Shown: positions 1 to 8,906, counted from the stretch's first letter. The stretch: DNA of 64,000 nucleotides from Xanthomonas arboricola (GCF_002940665.1 NZ_MIGY01000002.1:1324683-1388682); one strand, 5' to 3'. The notes: generated from the sequence alone by a model not told the origin. Numbers and translations: made by a program.

Positions 1-7
1 TCTTCAT
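1..7 (-). CDS. TonB-dependent receptor, 5' end only (partial)
   Basis: Only the start codon (complement of 5-7) and the next codon (Met-Lys) lie in the window. The call rests on the leader: bases 1-60 match 3339-3398 with two mismatches, and that second copy contains the ribosome binding site and start of the receptor at 316-3345. In both copies a GGGAGGGGG Shine-Dalgarno stretch precedes ATG AAG. The gene off the left edge is therefore probably a tandem paralogue of the receptor. Its body cannot be seen, so the product is inferred from the leader alone. Confidence 0.55.
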
Positions 8-60
8 GACTTTCCCCCTCCCAGGGGTAAAGCGCGAACCAGTGAAGTGACTGGCGCGTC
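1..60 (-). repeat. Duplicated receptor leader, copy 1
   Basis: Near-identical to 3339-3398: 58 of 60 positions agree by hand alignment. It covers the first codons, the Shine-Dalgarno region and about 50 bases of upstream leader. Weaker similarity continues beyond position 60 (GGCAACA and CAGGGAC blocks recur). This fits duplication of a receptor gene together with its leader, or a leader kept by gene conversion. Confidence 0.85.
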
Positions 61-315
61 AGGTTGGTGCTTGGTGTGGATGGAACGGGTACAGCGGGCA
101 ACAGACAGCAGGGACGACAAACAACAAAAACGATCGCCAACGGGAGCGTGCTGTCTGCAGCATCGTTCGCATCGCGCGTCGCGCCTCAGGAACACACCTC
201 AATCGGGACAATGAACAACCATGCAGGCGGCCCCGCCCCATTGCCGTGGGGCCGTGCAGCGTCGGCAGCGGGTGCGGCACCGGCGCCGAGACGCCGGATG
301 CCGCCAACGCAGCCG
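8..315. other. Intergenic region between tandem receptor genes
   Basis: No gene is supported here. The left part is the leader of the partial receptor gene. Bases 228-254 form a hairpin with 7-bp CGGCCCC/GGGGCCG arms and a 13-base loop. It lies downstream of the receptor that ends at 316 and may help terminate it, although it lacks a T tract. No convincing operator palindrome was found. Confidence 0.5.
228..254 (-). terminator. Possible terminator hairpin after the Oar-like receptor
   Basis: Seven-bp GC arms at 228-234 and 248-254 lie about 60 bases past the receptor stop codon. No run of T follows on the minus strand, so this may be an RNA 3'-end hairpin rather than a classical intrinsic terminator. 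Confidence 0.3.
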
Positions 316-3300
316 TTACCAGATGATGCGGGCACTCATGAACAAGGTCCGTGGCGGAGTGGACATCGCGCCGTACTGGTTGATGCTCACGCGCGGGTCG
401 TACGTGCCGGCGCTGCCCCAGTCGATGCTGTACTGATCGTAGTTGCGGAAGTTCAGCGCATTGATCAGATCGCCGCGCACCTGCACCGTCACCGCATCGG
501 TGATGTGCATGTCCTTGGACAACGACAGGTCCAGCTGGCGGGTGCCGAAGATGTCGCCGCCGGCGATGAACTTGCCGCCGGGCGCATCCACCGAGACCAC
601 GCGGATGTTGTCCGAACTCGGGCCGCCGTACTGGTCGTAAGAGATCGCCTCGTTGCGCGGCGGCACCGTGGCCAGGGTCAGCTTGGCCGAGCCGCTGATG
701 CCCCAGAACAGGTCGTAGATGCCGGTGAGCACCAGGCGGTGGCGCGGCACCGCGTTGAGGTCCAGGAACGGATAGTCGGCAATGGTGGCCGCATCGAATC
801 CGTAGCGATCGTCGTTGCCGCGATTGCCGCGCGCGCGCGAGAAGGTGTACGCCGCGGTCAGGCCCCAGCCGCTTTCCTGCGTATAGGCCTTGTCCGCCGA
901 CAGCAGCAGCTGGCCGGTCTTGGTCTCCACGCCGTTGTTGCCGATGATCAGGTTGCCGAAGCCGCGGGGCGTCTGTCCGAATGCCTGGCCGCCGTTCTGG
1001 AAGAAATCGCCGTTGGCATAGCGGTTGCCCAGGGTGAAGATGAAACCGTCCTTGCTGTGGATGTAGGACACCGTGGCCGAGGTGTTCCAGTCGCCCAGCT
1101 GGGTACGCAGGCCCAGCGAATACTGGTCCGCATACGGCGTCTTCAGATCGTTGTTGAGCAGGTCGATTTCGCCGTTGCGCACGCGCGCATCGACCAGGTT
1201 GCCCAGGCTGTCGGGATTGCTCACATAGGTCGGATCGAAGGCGGTGCAGGTACCCGGCGCCGGGACGCAGTTGGTGGGCCCGGCAAAGCGGATCGTGTAC
1301 TGCGCCAGCGCGGATTTGATCTGCTCCAGGCCCATCACGTCGAACAGGTTGCGGTCGTAGCTGCGGCCGGCACCGCCGAACAGCACCAGCGACTCGTCGC
1401 CACGGAAGTCGTAGGAAAAGCCCAGGCGCGGTGCGAAGTTGTTGTTGTCCTGTTTGCGATTGCGCCCGTTGCTGATGTAGTCGTTGATATCCACCCCGCC
1501 CTTGGCGAGCTGCTCGGCGTAGGTGGCGCTCACGGCCGGATCGGTGCCGGGGCCGTTGAAGGCCGCCACCACTTCCGGCGGGGTCACGTTGTTCAGGTAC
1601 GAGGGAATCTTTTCGCCATCCCAGCGCACGCCAAGATTCAACTGCAGCTTGTCGTTGACGTCCCAATCGTCCTGGATGTACAGGCCCAGCTGCTTGCTGG
1701 TGGTGGTCACCGACGGCGCGGCACCGGCGAACGGCAGGTTGAAGCGCACCTGGTAGGGAATGGCCGAGGTGCCCGTGCCATCGCCCACCGCGTAGTAGAA
1801 CGACGGGTTGGCCGCAGAGTTCTCGCTCTGGGTCAGCTCCACTTCCTTGTACTTCACGCCCATCTTGATGACGTGATTGCCGTGCCACTCGAGGTTGTTG
1901 AAGGTCAGATCGTTCTGGAAGCTGGGGCCTTTCTGGCCCTTGCGCTGGATCGCCAGGCCGCTGGTGGCGCCGTCGTTGAGCAGCACGTCGTCTTCGGCGA
2001 TGCCGCGCGTGTACACGCTCTGGCTGCCCACGGTGTAGGCGGTAGGATTGAACAGGATGTCTTCATAAGACACGCGCGCTTCGTTGACGTAGCGCTCGCC
2101 GTAATGCTGCCAGCGCAGGTCGACGCGTTTTTCGGTGTTGAGGTTGATCTTGGAGGCGATCGCAGTGGTCTGGCCGCCGACGCTGTCGCGGCTTTCCTCG
2201 TCGCGGTACTTGCCGGTGAGCTCCAGGCGGTCGTTCTGGCCGACGTCCCAGTCGACCTTGCCGAAGTACAAATCTTCGTTGAACGGACGGGTGACCGAGC
2301 CGAGCCGGCTCTGCACGCCGGCCGGCAGGTCGTCGCTGAGCGCGCTGAAGCGGTCGGGCACGGCGACCGGATCGGCCGAAACCTCGAAGCCCTTGCCTTC
2401 GTAGCTGAAGAAGAAATGCGCCTTGTCCTGCACGATCGGCCCGCTCAGCGCGAAGCCGTATTCGTCCTGGTGGGTCTTGCGCTTGCTGCCATCGGAGTTG
2501 GGCGCGCCGGCGCGTTCGTCGGGCTGGCGCGCGCGGAAATCGGTATTGCTGGTGCGCCCGAAGATCTCGCCGTGGAATTCATTGCCGCCGGACTTGGTCG
2601 AGGCCACGATCGCCGCCGAACCGACCTGGTCGAACTCGGCCTTGTAGTTGGAGGTGATGACCTTGTACTCGCCGATGGCCAGCTGCGGGAACGGGTTGCC
2701 CGCGCTCTGCTCCTGCCCGGACACGCCGCCGAACAGGTAGCTCTTCTGGCCGACGCCGTCGATGTACACGTTCACCGCCGAGCTGCCCTGCGCGCCGCCG
2801 CGGATCTGGCTGTTGCCGTTGGAGTTGGTCTCGAACTGCATGCCCGGCACGGTGTCGGCGAACTCCAGGAAGTTGCGCGTCAGCTGCGGCACCGTGCTGA
2901 TCTGTTTCAGCGACACATTGGTGCCCACTTCGGAGGTCTTGACCTCCTGCAGCGTGGTGGCGGTGACCTGCACCGCGTCCAGCGTGGTGGCATCGCCGGC
3001 AGGCGCCGCCGCCGCGCCGCCGCCCAGGTTCAAGGTGACCGACGAGGCCACCGACAGGGTCACGGTCTGCTCGCTGCCGGGGCCGGCGTCCACCTTGTAG
3101 GTGCCCGGCGGCAGGCCGACCAGCGCGTAGCTGCCGTCGGCACCGGTAGGCACGCGGCGGACGGCGCCGTTGGCGACATTGGTCGCGGTCACGGTGGTGC
3201 CGGCCTGTGCCGCGGCGACCTGGCCGCGCAAGGTGGCGTTGCTGGACTGGGCCATGGCGGGCGTGCTGGCCAGCAACGAGGCGGCCAGCGCACAGCACAA

Positions 3301-3345
3301 CAGGCTGCGCGCTGGCAGGGTGGAGACGGTGCGGTAATTCTTCAT
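316..3345 (-). CDS. Oar-like TonB-dependent outer membrane receptor
   Basis: A 1009-residue outer membrane receptor expected to import a large substrate using TonB energy. A signal peptide spans residues 1-32 (cut after AMA). A carboxypeptidase-regulatory-like domain follows at about 35-100, with the GADGSYALVGLPPGTYKV pattern seen in Oar-type receptors. A plug domain includes GGAQGSSAVNVYIDGV, and a long beta barrel ends in SARIIW, whose terminal aromatic residue suits barrel assembly. The start is ATG at 3345, supported by GGGAGGGGG just upstream. A LacI-family gene lies 134 bases upstream on the same strand, a common pairing for sugar-responsive receptors in Xanthomonas. The substrate is unknown and there is no CAZyme neighbour inside the window. 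A paralogue appears to start at the left edge. Confidence 0.9.
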   Translation of the reverse strand: MKNYRTVSTLPARSLLCCALAASLLASTPAMAQSSNATLRGQVAAAQAGTTVTATNVANGAVRRVPTGADGSYALVGLPPGTYKVDAGPGSEQTVTLSVASSVTLNLGGGAAAAPAGDATTLDAVQVTATTLQEVKTSEVGTNVSLKQISTVPQLTRNFLEFADTVPGMQFETNSNGNSQIRGGAQGSSAVNVYIDGVGQKSYLFGGVSGQEQSAGNPFPQLAIGEYKVITSNYKAEFDQVGSAAIVASTKSGGNEFHGEIFGRTSNTDFRARQPDERAGAPNSDGSKRKTHQDEYGFALSGPIVQDKAHFFFSYEGKGFEVSADPVAVPDRFSALSDDLPAGVQSRLGSVTRPFNEDLYFGKVDWDVGQNDRLELTGKYRDEESRDSVGGQTTAIASKINLNTEKRVDLRWQHYGERYVNEARVSYEDILFNPTAYTVGSQSVYTRGIAEDDVLLNDGATSGLAIQRKGQKGPSFQNDLTFNNLEWHGNHVIKMGVKYKEVELTQSENSAANPSFYYAVGDGTGTSAIPYQVRFNLPFAGAAPSVTTTSKQLGLYIQDDWDVNDKLQLNLGVRWDGEKIPSYLNNVTPPEVVAAFNGPGTDPAVSATYAEQLAKGGVDINDYISNGRNRKQDNNNFAPRLGFSYDFRGDESLVLFGGAGRSYDRNLFDVMGLEQIKSALAQYTIRFAGPTNCVPAPGTCTAFDPTYVSNPDSLGNLVDARVRNGEIDLLNNDLKTPYADQYSLGLRTQLGDWNTSATVSYIHSKDGFIFTLGNRYANGDFFQNGGQAFGQTPRGFGNLIIGNNGVETKTGQLLLSADKAYTQESGWGLTAAYTFSRARGNRGNDDRYGFDAATIADYPFLDLNAVPRHRLVLTGIYDLFWGISGSAKLTLATVPPRNEAISYDQYGGPSSDNIRVVSVDAPGGKFIAGGDIFGTRQLDLSLSKDMHITDAVTVQVRGDLINALNFRNYDQYSIDWGSAGTYDPRVSINQYGAMSTPPRTLFMSARIIW

Positions 3346-3398
3346 GACTTTCCCCCTCCCAGGGGTAAAGCGCGAACCAGCGGAGTGACTGGCGCGTC
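3339..3398 (-). repeat. Duplicated receptor leader, copy 2
   Basis: Second copy of the segment at 1-60. The first 42 bases are identical and two substitutions follow. It carries the purine-rich ribosome binding site and the first codons of the receptor at 316-3345. Confidence 0.85.
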
Positions 3399-3479
3399 GG
3401 TACGGCGTAAAGCGGAACAGCTGGCAACAACGGCAGGGACTGCAAGCAACACACGTGCGGCAACGCGCGGTGGCGCGTC

Positions 3480-4532
3480 TCAGGGGGGAGGCGCCGCACG
3501 CGGCGCGCTGGACGCGCGCACGATCAGTTCGGGAACCATCTCGGAAAACGCCGGTGGTACGGCGTCGGCGGGCGGGGCAGGCGCATCGATCAGTTGCTGA
3601 CCCAGCAACAGCTGCAATGCACGTGCGCCCAGCCCGGCGATATCCACCCGCATGGTGGTCAGCGCCGGCAGCACGTAGCGCGCCATCGGCACGTCGTCGA
3701 AGCCGGCCAGCGCGATGTCCTGCGGCACCTTCAGCCCCGCATGGCCGAGCGCGAACAGGCAGCCCAGCGCCATCATGTCGTTGGCCGCGAACACCGCATC
3801 CGGGCGCGCGTCCTGCGCCAGCGTCTGGCCGGCACGGTAGCCGGACTCTTCGTCGAAGTTGCCCGGCAGCACCCAGGGCTGCGCCTGCGCATCCAGCGCC
3901 AGCTCGTCGCGGTAGCCGCGCAGACGCTCGTGCGCATCGAAGTTGTCGGCCGGCCCGGCGATGAAGGCGATGCGGCGGTGGCCGCTGTCGCGCAGATGTC
4001 GCGTCATCGTCCGCGCGCCGCCGTAGTTGTCCACGTTGAGCACCGGGCGCTGGCTGGCCGTGCCGGCGCAGTTGAGCAGCACCGCCGGCAGGCCGCCGGG
4101 CAGGGCGTCCTCATGCACGCCGGAGTCGCCTAGCGACGGCGACATCACCACCACCCCGTCCACGCGTCCGGGCAGGCGTTCCAGCGCCCGGCGCTGCGCC
4201 TGCGGGTCACCGTGCGAGCTGGACACCAGCAGGTGGTAGCCCTGCTCGCGCGCCACCTGGTCGATGCCGCGGATCAGTTCGGAAAAGAATTCGCCATGCA
4301 GGTCCGGCAACACCACCCCGATGGTGTGGGTGCGCCGGCTGCTGAGGCTGCGCGCGGCGTGATGCGGGATGTAATGCAGCGCACGGGCCACCTGCAGCAC
4401 GCGCTCGCGCACCGACTCGGCCACATGCTGATGCCCATTCATGGTGCGCGAGACCGTCGCCACCGACACCTGCGCTTCGCGCGCGACGTCCTTGATGGTG
4501 ACGCTACCGCCTTCGGAGCGTGGCCGACTCAT
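3480..4532 (-). CDS. LacI-family transcriptional regulator next to a receptor gene
   Basis: A 350-residue LacI/GalR repressor. The N-terminal helix-turn-helix covers residues 11-60 (VTIKDVAREAQVSVATVSR), followed by the hinge (ARSLSSRRTHTIGVVLPD) and a periplasmic-binding-like sensor domain ending near AGFDDVPMARYVLPALTT. ATG at 4532 was chosen because AGAGG sits about eight bases upstream; a longer reading frame adds only 12 residues without support. It is followed on the same strand by an Oar-like receptor, its likely target. A LacI-type palindrome lies upstream at 4688-4701. The sugar ligand cannot be deduced. It is distinct from the XylR-like gene at 47888. Confidence 0.88.
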   Translation of the reverse strand: MSRPRSEGGSVTIKDVAREAQVSVATVSRTMNGHQHVAESVRERVLQVARALHYIPHHAARSLSSRRTHTIGVVLPDLHGEFFSELIRGIDQVAREQGYHLLVSSSHGDPQAQRRALERLPGRVDGVVVMSPSLGDSGVHEDALPGGLPAVLLNCAGTASQRPVLNVDNYGGARTMTRHLRDSGHRRIAFIAGPADNFDAHERLRGYRDELALDAQAQPWVLPGNFDEESGYRAGQTLAQDARPDAVFAANDMMALGCLFALGHAGLKVPQDIALAGFDDVPMARYVLPALTTMRVDIAGLGARALQLLLGQQLIDAPAPPADAVPPAFSEMVPELIVRASSAPRAAPPP

Positions 4533-4687
4533 GGCGAAACCTCTAGAACAATGCGGTATGCACCGCACGCCGGAAAGGGGCGCACGGTCCGCTGGCGCAG
4601 AACGTTCGTGTCACACGTGCACATGAATGACATCGGCCCCAACCGATGGCGACCTCAGAGCGAGATGGCGCGCACGCTAGCAGGAAC

Positions 4688-4701
4688 TGCAAGCGCTTAC
4701 A
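4688..4701. promoter_or_regulatory. Candidate LacI-family operator
   Basis: TGCAAGCGCTTACA is a near-perfect palindrome around a central CG, typical of LacI/GalR operators. It lies 156-169 bases upstream of the LacI-type start codon, which would suit autoregulation. No equal site was seen directly upstream of the receptor. Binding is inferred. Confidence 0.45.
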
Positions 4702-4759
4702 TGATGCGCTGCAGCATTGGGCCAAACGCTGGTGGCACAAGGGCTTGGCAGCATCGTCT

Positions 4760-4773
4760 GGACAAGTTTGTCC
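4760..4773. promoter_or_regulatory. Perfect inverted repeat GGACAA-GT-TTGTCC
   Basis: Six-bp arms around a 2-base spacer, about 167 bases before the lipoprotein start. The size fits a dimeric regulator site, but no known consensus was recognised. Confidence 0.3.
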
Positions 4774-4939
4774 GGAGGGGACAACGCCGGTCAACATCGG
4801 ACACTGGACGGCAATATGCCCGGAACTACGAAAAACTAACGTTTTCAGAACCGTACCCGGGCGCACGGTGGGGGCGCGCCTTGCCGCCAACGCATTCAGA
4901 CAGCAAGATGCGCCGATCGATCAGGGGAACAGCGTGCGC

Positions 4940-5914
4940 ATGTCGCCATCCACCGTCCGCGCCGGCCGGTTCCAGTCCATCGCGTGGGTGCTGTTGGCAG
5001 CGCTCTGCCTGGGCAGCTGCCAGCGCGCCGACAACACCACTGCCTTGCCAGGCGCCAGCGCCGAGCCGGCCGCGGCGATGCAGTCGATGACCCTGCCACT
5101 GCGGCGCAACGACCTGGTCGCCTATGCGCGGATCCGGGTCACCCCCGCGCAGTACACCCAGCTGGAGGCGGCCTGGCGCAGCGGTGCCAGCCGTTGGCCG
5201 CTGACCGAGCTGCCGCTGCCCAACGAGGTCGGCAGCCTGCTCGGCAGCTTGTCCGCGCCCGGCGCCGAGCGCCAGCTGCAGCAGGCCTTCGATGCGCAGC
5301 TGGCCGGCCAGTCGCAGGGCATCCGCCAGGCCGCGCAGTCGCTGGGCCAGTTCGGCGTGCAATACCTGCGCAGCCGCAGCGATTATCAGTCCGAGCAACG
5401 CGCCCACTACGTGCAACTGGTCGATGCCTTGAGCGACTGGGCCGCCACTGCGCCGCTGGCCGATCGCGCGCGCGCCAGGGCCAGCATCGCCGACCTGGTA
5501 ACCGCCGCCCGCGCCACCGGCATCGGTTCGGACGCCGATCTGCAGCGTTTGGGGATGGAAGAGAGCCTGCGCCGGCTGGGGCCGTTCTGGGCCGCGGCCA
5601 AGCAGGTGCTGGAGCGTTACGGCCTGTCGCTGGACAGCAGCCTGGATGCGTTGCGCACCGGCCTGATCAGGCAGGACGGCGACCGCGCCCAGGTGCGGCT
5701 GCGCTATCCGCTGGCCGCGCACGACATCGACCTCAGCATCGGCCTGATCAAGCGCGAGGGTCACTGGTACCAGCAGCAGACCCAGGACGAGGTGCAGGCG
5801 CTGCTCGGCGCCGCGCCGGTGGCGCCCGTACCCGACGCCGCTGCAACGCCTGACACCCCGGCGGCCGCGCCCGCCACGCCCGCCGCCACCGGGCAAGGCC
5901 CCGCTAGGCGATAA
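4940..5914 (+). CDS. Predicted lipoprotein translationally coupled to plsB
   Basis: A 324-residue protein of unknown function. The N terminus is a lipoprotein signal: a hydrophobic stretch at 14-24, then lipobox LGSC with the modified Cys at residue 27. The body is mostly alpha-helical by eye, with many Gln, Ala and Leu residues, and the last 35 residues are rich in Ala and Pro. AGGGGA at 4923-4928 lies 11 bases before ATG 4940. A GTG at 4934 sits at better spacing and would add two residues, so either start is possible. The stop overlaps the plsB start by one base (TAATG), so the two are probably co-translated. A link to membrane lipid or envelope function is inference from position only. 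Confidence 0.75.
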   Translation: MSPSTVRAGRFQSIAWVLLAALCLGSCQRADNTTALPGASAEPAAAMQSMTLPLRRNDLVAYARIRVTPAQYTQLEAAWRSGASRWPLTELPLPNEVGSLLGSLSAPGAERQLQQAFDAQLAGQSQGIRQAAQSLGQFGVQYLRSRSDYQSEQRAHYVQLVDALSDWAATAPLADRARARASIADLVTAARATGIGSDADLQRLGMEESLRRLGPFWAAAKQVLERYGLSLDSSLDALRTGLIRQDGDRAQVRLRYPLAAHDIDLSIGLIKREGHWYQQQTQDEVQALLGAAPVAPVPDAAATPDTPAAAPATPAATGQGPARR

Positions 5915-8580
5915 TGACCGTGATGCCAGACCAGAATCCCCTGCCGTTCCCGGACGGCCAGCCCGCCCCGCCCAGCGCCGCCGCCGATCTCGGTGCCCCG
6001 GCCGCCGCATTGCCGACCGCCGTACCGGTTCCGCCGGACGCTGCACCGTCGATCGCGCCCGCCGTCGCCGTCGCCCGCAGCGCCAAACGCCCATGGTGGG
6101 CGCGCCTGCTCGGCCGCCTGGCCGACCCCTGGCTGAGCCTGACCATCGAACCGGATCAGCCGAGCCGCTACGACGACGGCACGCCGGTGGTCTACGTGCT
6201 GGAAGACTACGGCCTGTCCAGCGCCCTGATCCTGGACAAGGCCTGCCGCGAGGCCGGGCTGCCCTCGCCACTGGTGCCGCTGCCGGGCGACCCGCTGCAG
6301 CGCAAACGCGCCTACCTGGCGCTGTCGCGGCGCAGCAGCAGCAATTCGCTGATCCCCGAGCAGCGCGGCGGCAAGACCCATTCGGATTCGCTGGCCAAGC
6401 TGCTGCAGGCGCATCGCGTGCGCGCCGACCTGGACGTGCATCTGGTGCCGGTGTCGATCTTCGTGGGCCGCGCACCCGACAAGCAGAGCGGCTGGTTCGC
6501 GGTGCTGTTCTCGGAAAACTGGGCGCTGGTCGGCCGCTTCCGGCGGCTGCTGGCGGTGCTGCTCAATGGCCGCACCACCATCGTGCGCTTCGCCCCGCCG
6601 ATCTCGCTGCGCCAGACCATGGCCGAGGGCCTGCCGCCCGAGCGCACCCTGCGCAAGCTGCAGCGGGTGTTGCGCACCCACTTCCGGCGCATCCGCGAGG
6701 CGGTGATCGGGCCGGACCTGTCCACCCGCCGCCTGCTGGTGGACCAGGTGCTGGCGGCCGACTCGGTACGCGAGGCCATCGCCACCCAGGCCAAGCGCGA
6801 CAACTCCAAGCCGGTCGATGCCTGGCGCAAGGCGCATGCCTACGCCTGGGAAATCGCCGCCGACTATTCCAGCCCGGTGGTGCGCTCGGCCAGCTTTCTG
6901 CTCACCCATGTGTGGAACCGCATCTACGCCGGCGTGCTGGTGCATCACCTGGACAAGCTCAAGCAGGCCGCGCCCGGGCACGAAGTGGTCTACGTGCCCA
7001 GCCACCGCAGCCACATGGATTACCTGCTGCTGAGCTACCTGCTGTACGAACGCGGCATCGTGCCGCCGCACATCGTGGCCGGCATCAACCTCAACCTGCC
7101 GGTGGTCGGCACGCTGCTGCGCAAGGGTGGCGCGTTCTTCATCCGCCGCTCGATCAAGGGCAATGCGCTGTATTCGGCGGTGCTGAGCGAATACGTCGCC
7201 CAGCTGGTGGCCGGCGGTTACTCGATCGAATACTTCGTCGAAGGCGGGCGCTCGCGCACCGGGCGTCTGCTGCAGCCCAAGGGCGGCATGATCGCGATGA
7301 CGCTGCGCGCCTACCTGCGCCAGCCGCGCAAGCCGGTGCTGTTCCAGCCGGTCTACATCGGCTACGAGAAGCTGATGGAAGGCAACAGCTACTTGGACGA
7401 GCTCACCGGCCGGCCCAAGGAGAAGGAATCCATCTGGGGCCTGCTGTGGTCCATCCCCAAGGTGCTCAAGCAGAACTACGGCCAGGTGGTGGTGAACTTC
7501 GGCGAGCCGATCGCGCTCAACGACGTGCTGGCCAGGCACGCACCCGACTGGGACGGCCAACCGCTGCCCGACGACGAAAAACCCACCTGGCTGGCGCCGG
7601 CGGTGGACACGCTGTCCACCCAGATCCAGACCCGCATCAACTGCGCCGCCGACGTCAACCCGATCAACCTGCTGGCGCTGGCGCTGCTGTCCACGCCCAA
7701 GCACGCAATGGGCGAGGCCGACCTGATCGCGCAGATCGAGCTGTGCAAGAAGCTGCTGGCGGAGATGCCGTATTCGAACCGCGTCACCGTCACCCCGCAC
7801 ACCCCGGCGCGCATCATCACCCACGCCGAAGAGATCAACGTGCTGACGCGTGTGTCGCATCCGCTGGGCGATGTGCTGAGCGTCAGCGGCGACACCGCGG
7901 TGTTGCTGAGCTACTTCCGCAACAATGTGCTGCACCTGTTCACGGCGTCGTCGTGGGTGGCGTGCTGCTTCCAGAACAACCGCCGCATGAGCCGTGCAGG
8001 CCTGCTGCGCCTGGGGCGTACCGTGTACCCGTTCCTGCAGGCAGAGTTGTTCCTGCCGTGGAGCGAGGACCGCTTTGCCGAACGCATCGAGCAGACCATC
8101 GACATGTTCGTGCGCGAAGGCCTGCTGCTCAACGTCGCCGACGACGATGGCGGCGTGCTGACCCGCAACACCGGGCAGACCGACGAGGTGTTCCGCCTGC
8201 GTGCGATTGGCCATTCGCTGCAGCAGGCCTTCGAGCGCTATTACATCGCCATTTCGGTGCTGGTGAAGAACGGCCCCGGCGTGCTCGGTGCCGGCGAACT
8301 GGAAAGCCTGTGCCAACAGGCCGCGCAACGCCTGAGCCTGTTGTACGCCCCGGCCGCCCCGGAGTTCTTCGACAAGACCCTGTTCCGCAGCTTCATCCAG
8401 AAACTGCGCGAGCTGCGCCTGGTGTGGCCGGACGAGAACAGCAAGCTGCTGTTCGACGAGCGCCTGGATGCCTGGGCCAAGGACGCCAAGTTCATCCTCG
8501 GCCGCGAATTGCGCCACACCATCGAGCGGGTCAGCCCCGAAGCGGTAAAGCCGGATGTGGTGCTGCCGCCGGCCGGGTAA
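5914..8580 (+). CDS. plsB: Glycerol-3-phosphate 1-O-acyltransferase PlsB
   Basis: Acylates the sn-1 position of glycerol 3-phosphate, the first step of phospholipid synthesis, at the inner membrane. The 888-residue protein is longer than the roughly 807-residue E. coli enzyme because of an Ala/Pro-rich N-terminal extension of about 60 residues. The acyltransferase block is clear: HX4D motif His364 to Asp369 (SHRSHMDY), a block with GGAFFIRRS, the substrate-binding FVEGGRSRTGR motif, and PVYIGYEKL. The start overlaps the stop of the upstream lipoprotein by one base. A second ATG lies three codons in. The family call is secure. Confidence 0.96.
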   Translation: MTVMPDQNPLPFPDGQPAPPSAAADLGAPAAALPTAVPVPPDAAPSIAPAVAVARSAKRPWWARLLGRLADPWLSLTIEPDQPSRYDDGTPVVYVLEDYGLSSALILDKACREAGLPSPLVPLPGDPLQRKRAYLALSRRSSSNSLIPEQRGGKTHSDSLAKLLQAHRVRADLDVHLVPVSIFVGRAPDKQSGWFAVLFSENWALVGRFRRLLAVLLNGRTTIVRFAPPISLRQTMAEGLPPERTLRKLQRVLRTHFRRIREAVIGPDLSTRRLLVDQVLAADSVREAIATQAKRDNSKPVDAWRKAHAYAWEIAADYSSPVVRSASFLLTHVWNRIYAGVLVHHLDKLKQAAPGHEVVYVPSHRSHMDYLLLSYLLYERGIVPPHIVAGINLNLPVVGTLLRKGGAFFIRRSIKGNALYSAVLSEYVAQLVAGGYSIEYFVEGGRSRTGRLLQPKGGMIAMTLRAYLRQPRKPVLFQPVYIGYEKLMEGNSYLDELTGRPKEKESIWGLLWSIPKVLKQNYGQVVVNFGEPIALNDVLARHAPDWDGQPLPDDEKPTWLAPAVDTLSTQIQTRINCAADVNPINLLALALLSTPKHAMGEADLIAQIELCKKLLAEMPYSNRVTVTPHTPARIITHAEEINVLTRVSHPLGDVLSVSGDTAVLLSYFRNNVLHLFTASSWVACCFQNNRRMSRAGLLRLGRTVYPFLQAELFLPWSEDRFAERIEQTIDMFVREGLLLNVADDDGGVLTRNTGQTDEVFRLRAIGHSLQQAFERYYIAISVLVKNGPGVLGAGELESLCQQAAQRLSLLYAPAAPEFFDKTLFRSFIQKLRELRLVWPDENSKLLFDERLDAWAKDAKFILGRELRHTIERVSPEAVKPDVVLPPAG

Positions 8581-8906
8581 GGCGGCGGTACAAATGCCAT
8601 CGTCTCCCTGCAGTGGGTGATGCGGGCAATGGCAGCGCACCAGCAGGGAAGCGCAGGTGCGCACGACGCCTCCCTTCTCCCTCCGGGAGAAGGTGCCCGA
8701 AGGGCGGATGAGGGCCGGTGAGCACGCAAACCGCCCGGCGCTGCAGCGGACCAGATTCACTCCCGGCGTTGTTCACCCACGCCCGCAACTTCACACAGCA
8801 GTTCCGTTCGTTTCATCCCCCTCTTGCAGCCGTGCCGATAGCATCGCACCACCTTTCATCACGATCGGGTGCGTTGGACCATAGGCGTGCCCGGCAGGAG
8901 ATCTCC
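8581..8906. other. Intergenic region with extended repeat hairpin
   Basis: No gene is supported. The stretch holds a strong inverted repeat at 8673-8693 that probably belongs to a repeat family of Xanthomonas intergenic regions, and it may terminate plsB. The remainder is the leader of the oxidoreductase pseudogene. Confidence 0.5.
8673..8720 (+). repeat. Intergenic hairpin repeat (CCTTCTCCC type)
   Basis: Nine-bp arms CCTTCTCCC/GGGAGAAGG at 8673-8681 and 8685-8693 enclose a 3-base loop, followed by GTGCCCGAAGGGCGGATGAGGG. The combination of this hairpin and a GATGAGGG tail is familiar from dispersed Xanthomonas intergenic repeats (recalled, not searched). No T tract follows. Confidence 0.55.

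Larger units (their letters stand above)
4533..4939. other. Divergent intergenic region with two palindromes
   Basis: This 407-base stretch separates the leftward LacI-type gene from the rightward lipoprotein-plsB unit and must hold both promoters. Two dyads stand out: TGCAAGCGCTTACA at 4688-4701, which resembles a LacI-family operator, and GGACAAGTTTGTCC at 4760-4773, a perfect 6-bp inverted repeat with a 2-base spacer. Open frames crossing the region show no protein-like features. Confidence 0.5.

Noticed and set aside
64..3600. A very long open frame on the plus strand opposite the Oar-like receptor
   Set aside because: It is rich in Arg, Gly and His, has no domain, and is the antisense shadow of a clear receptor gene, as expected at high GC.
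5761..8760. A frame of about 1000 codons opposite plsB
   Set aside because: Low-complexity composition and full overlap with the well-supported plsB gene.
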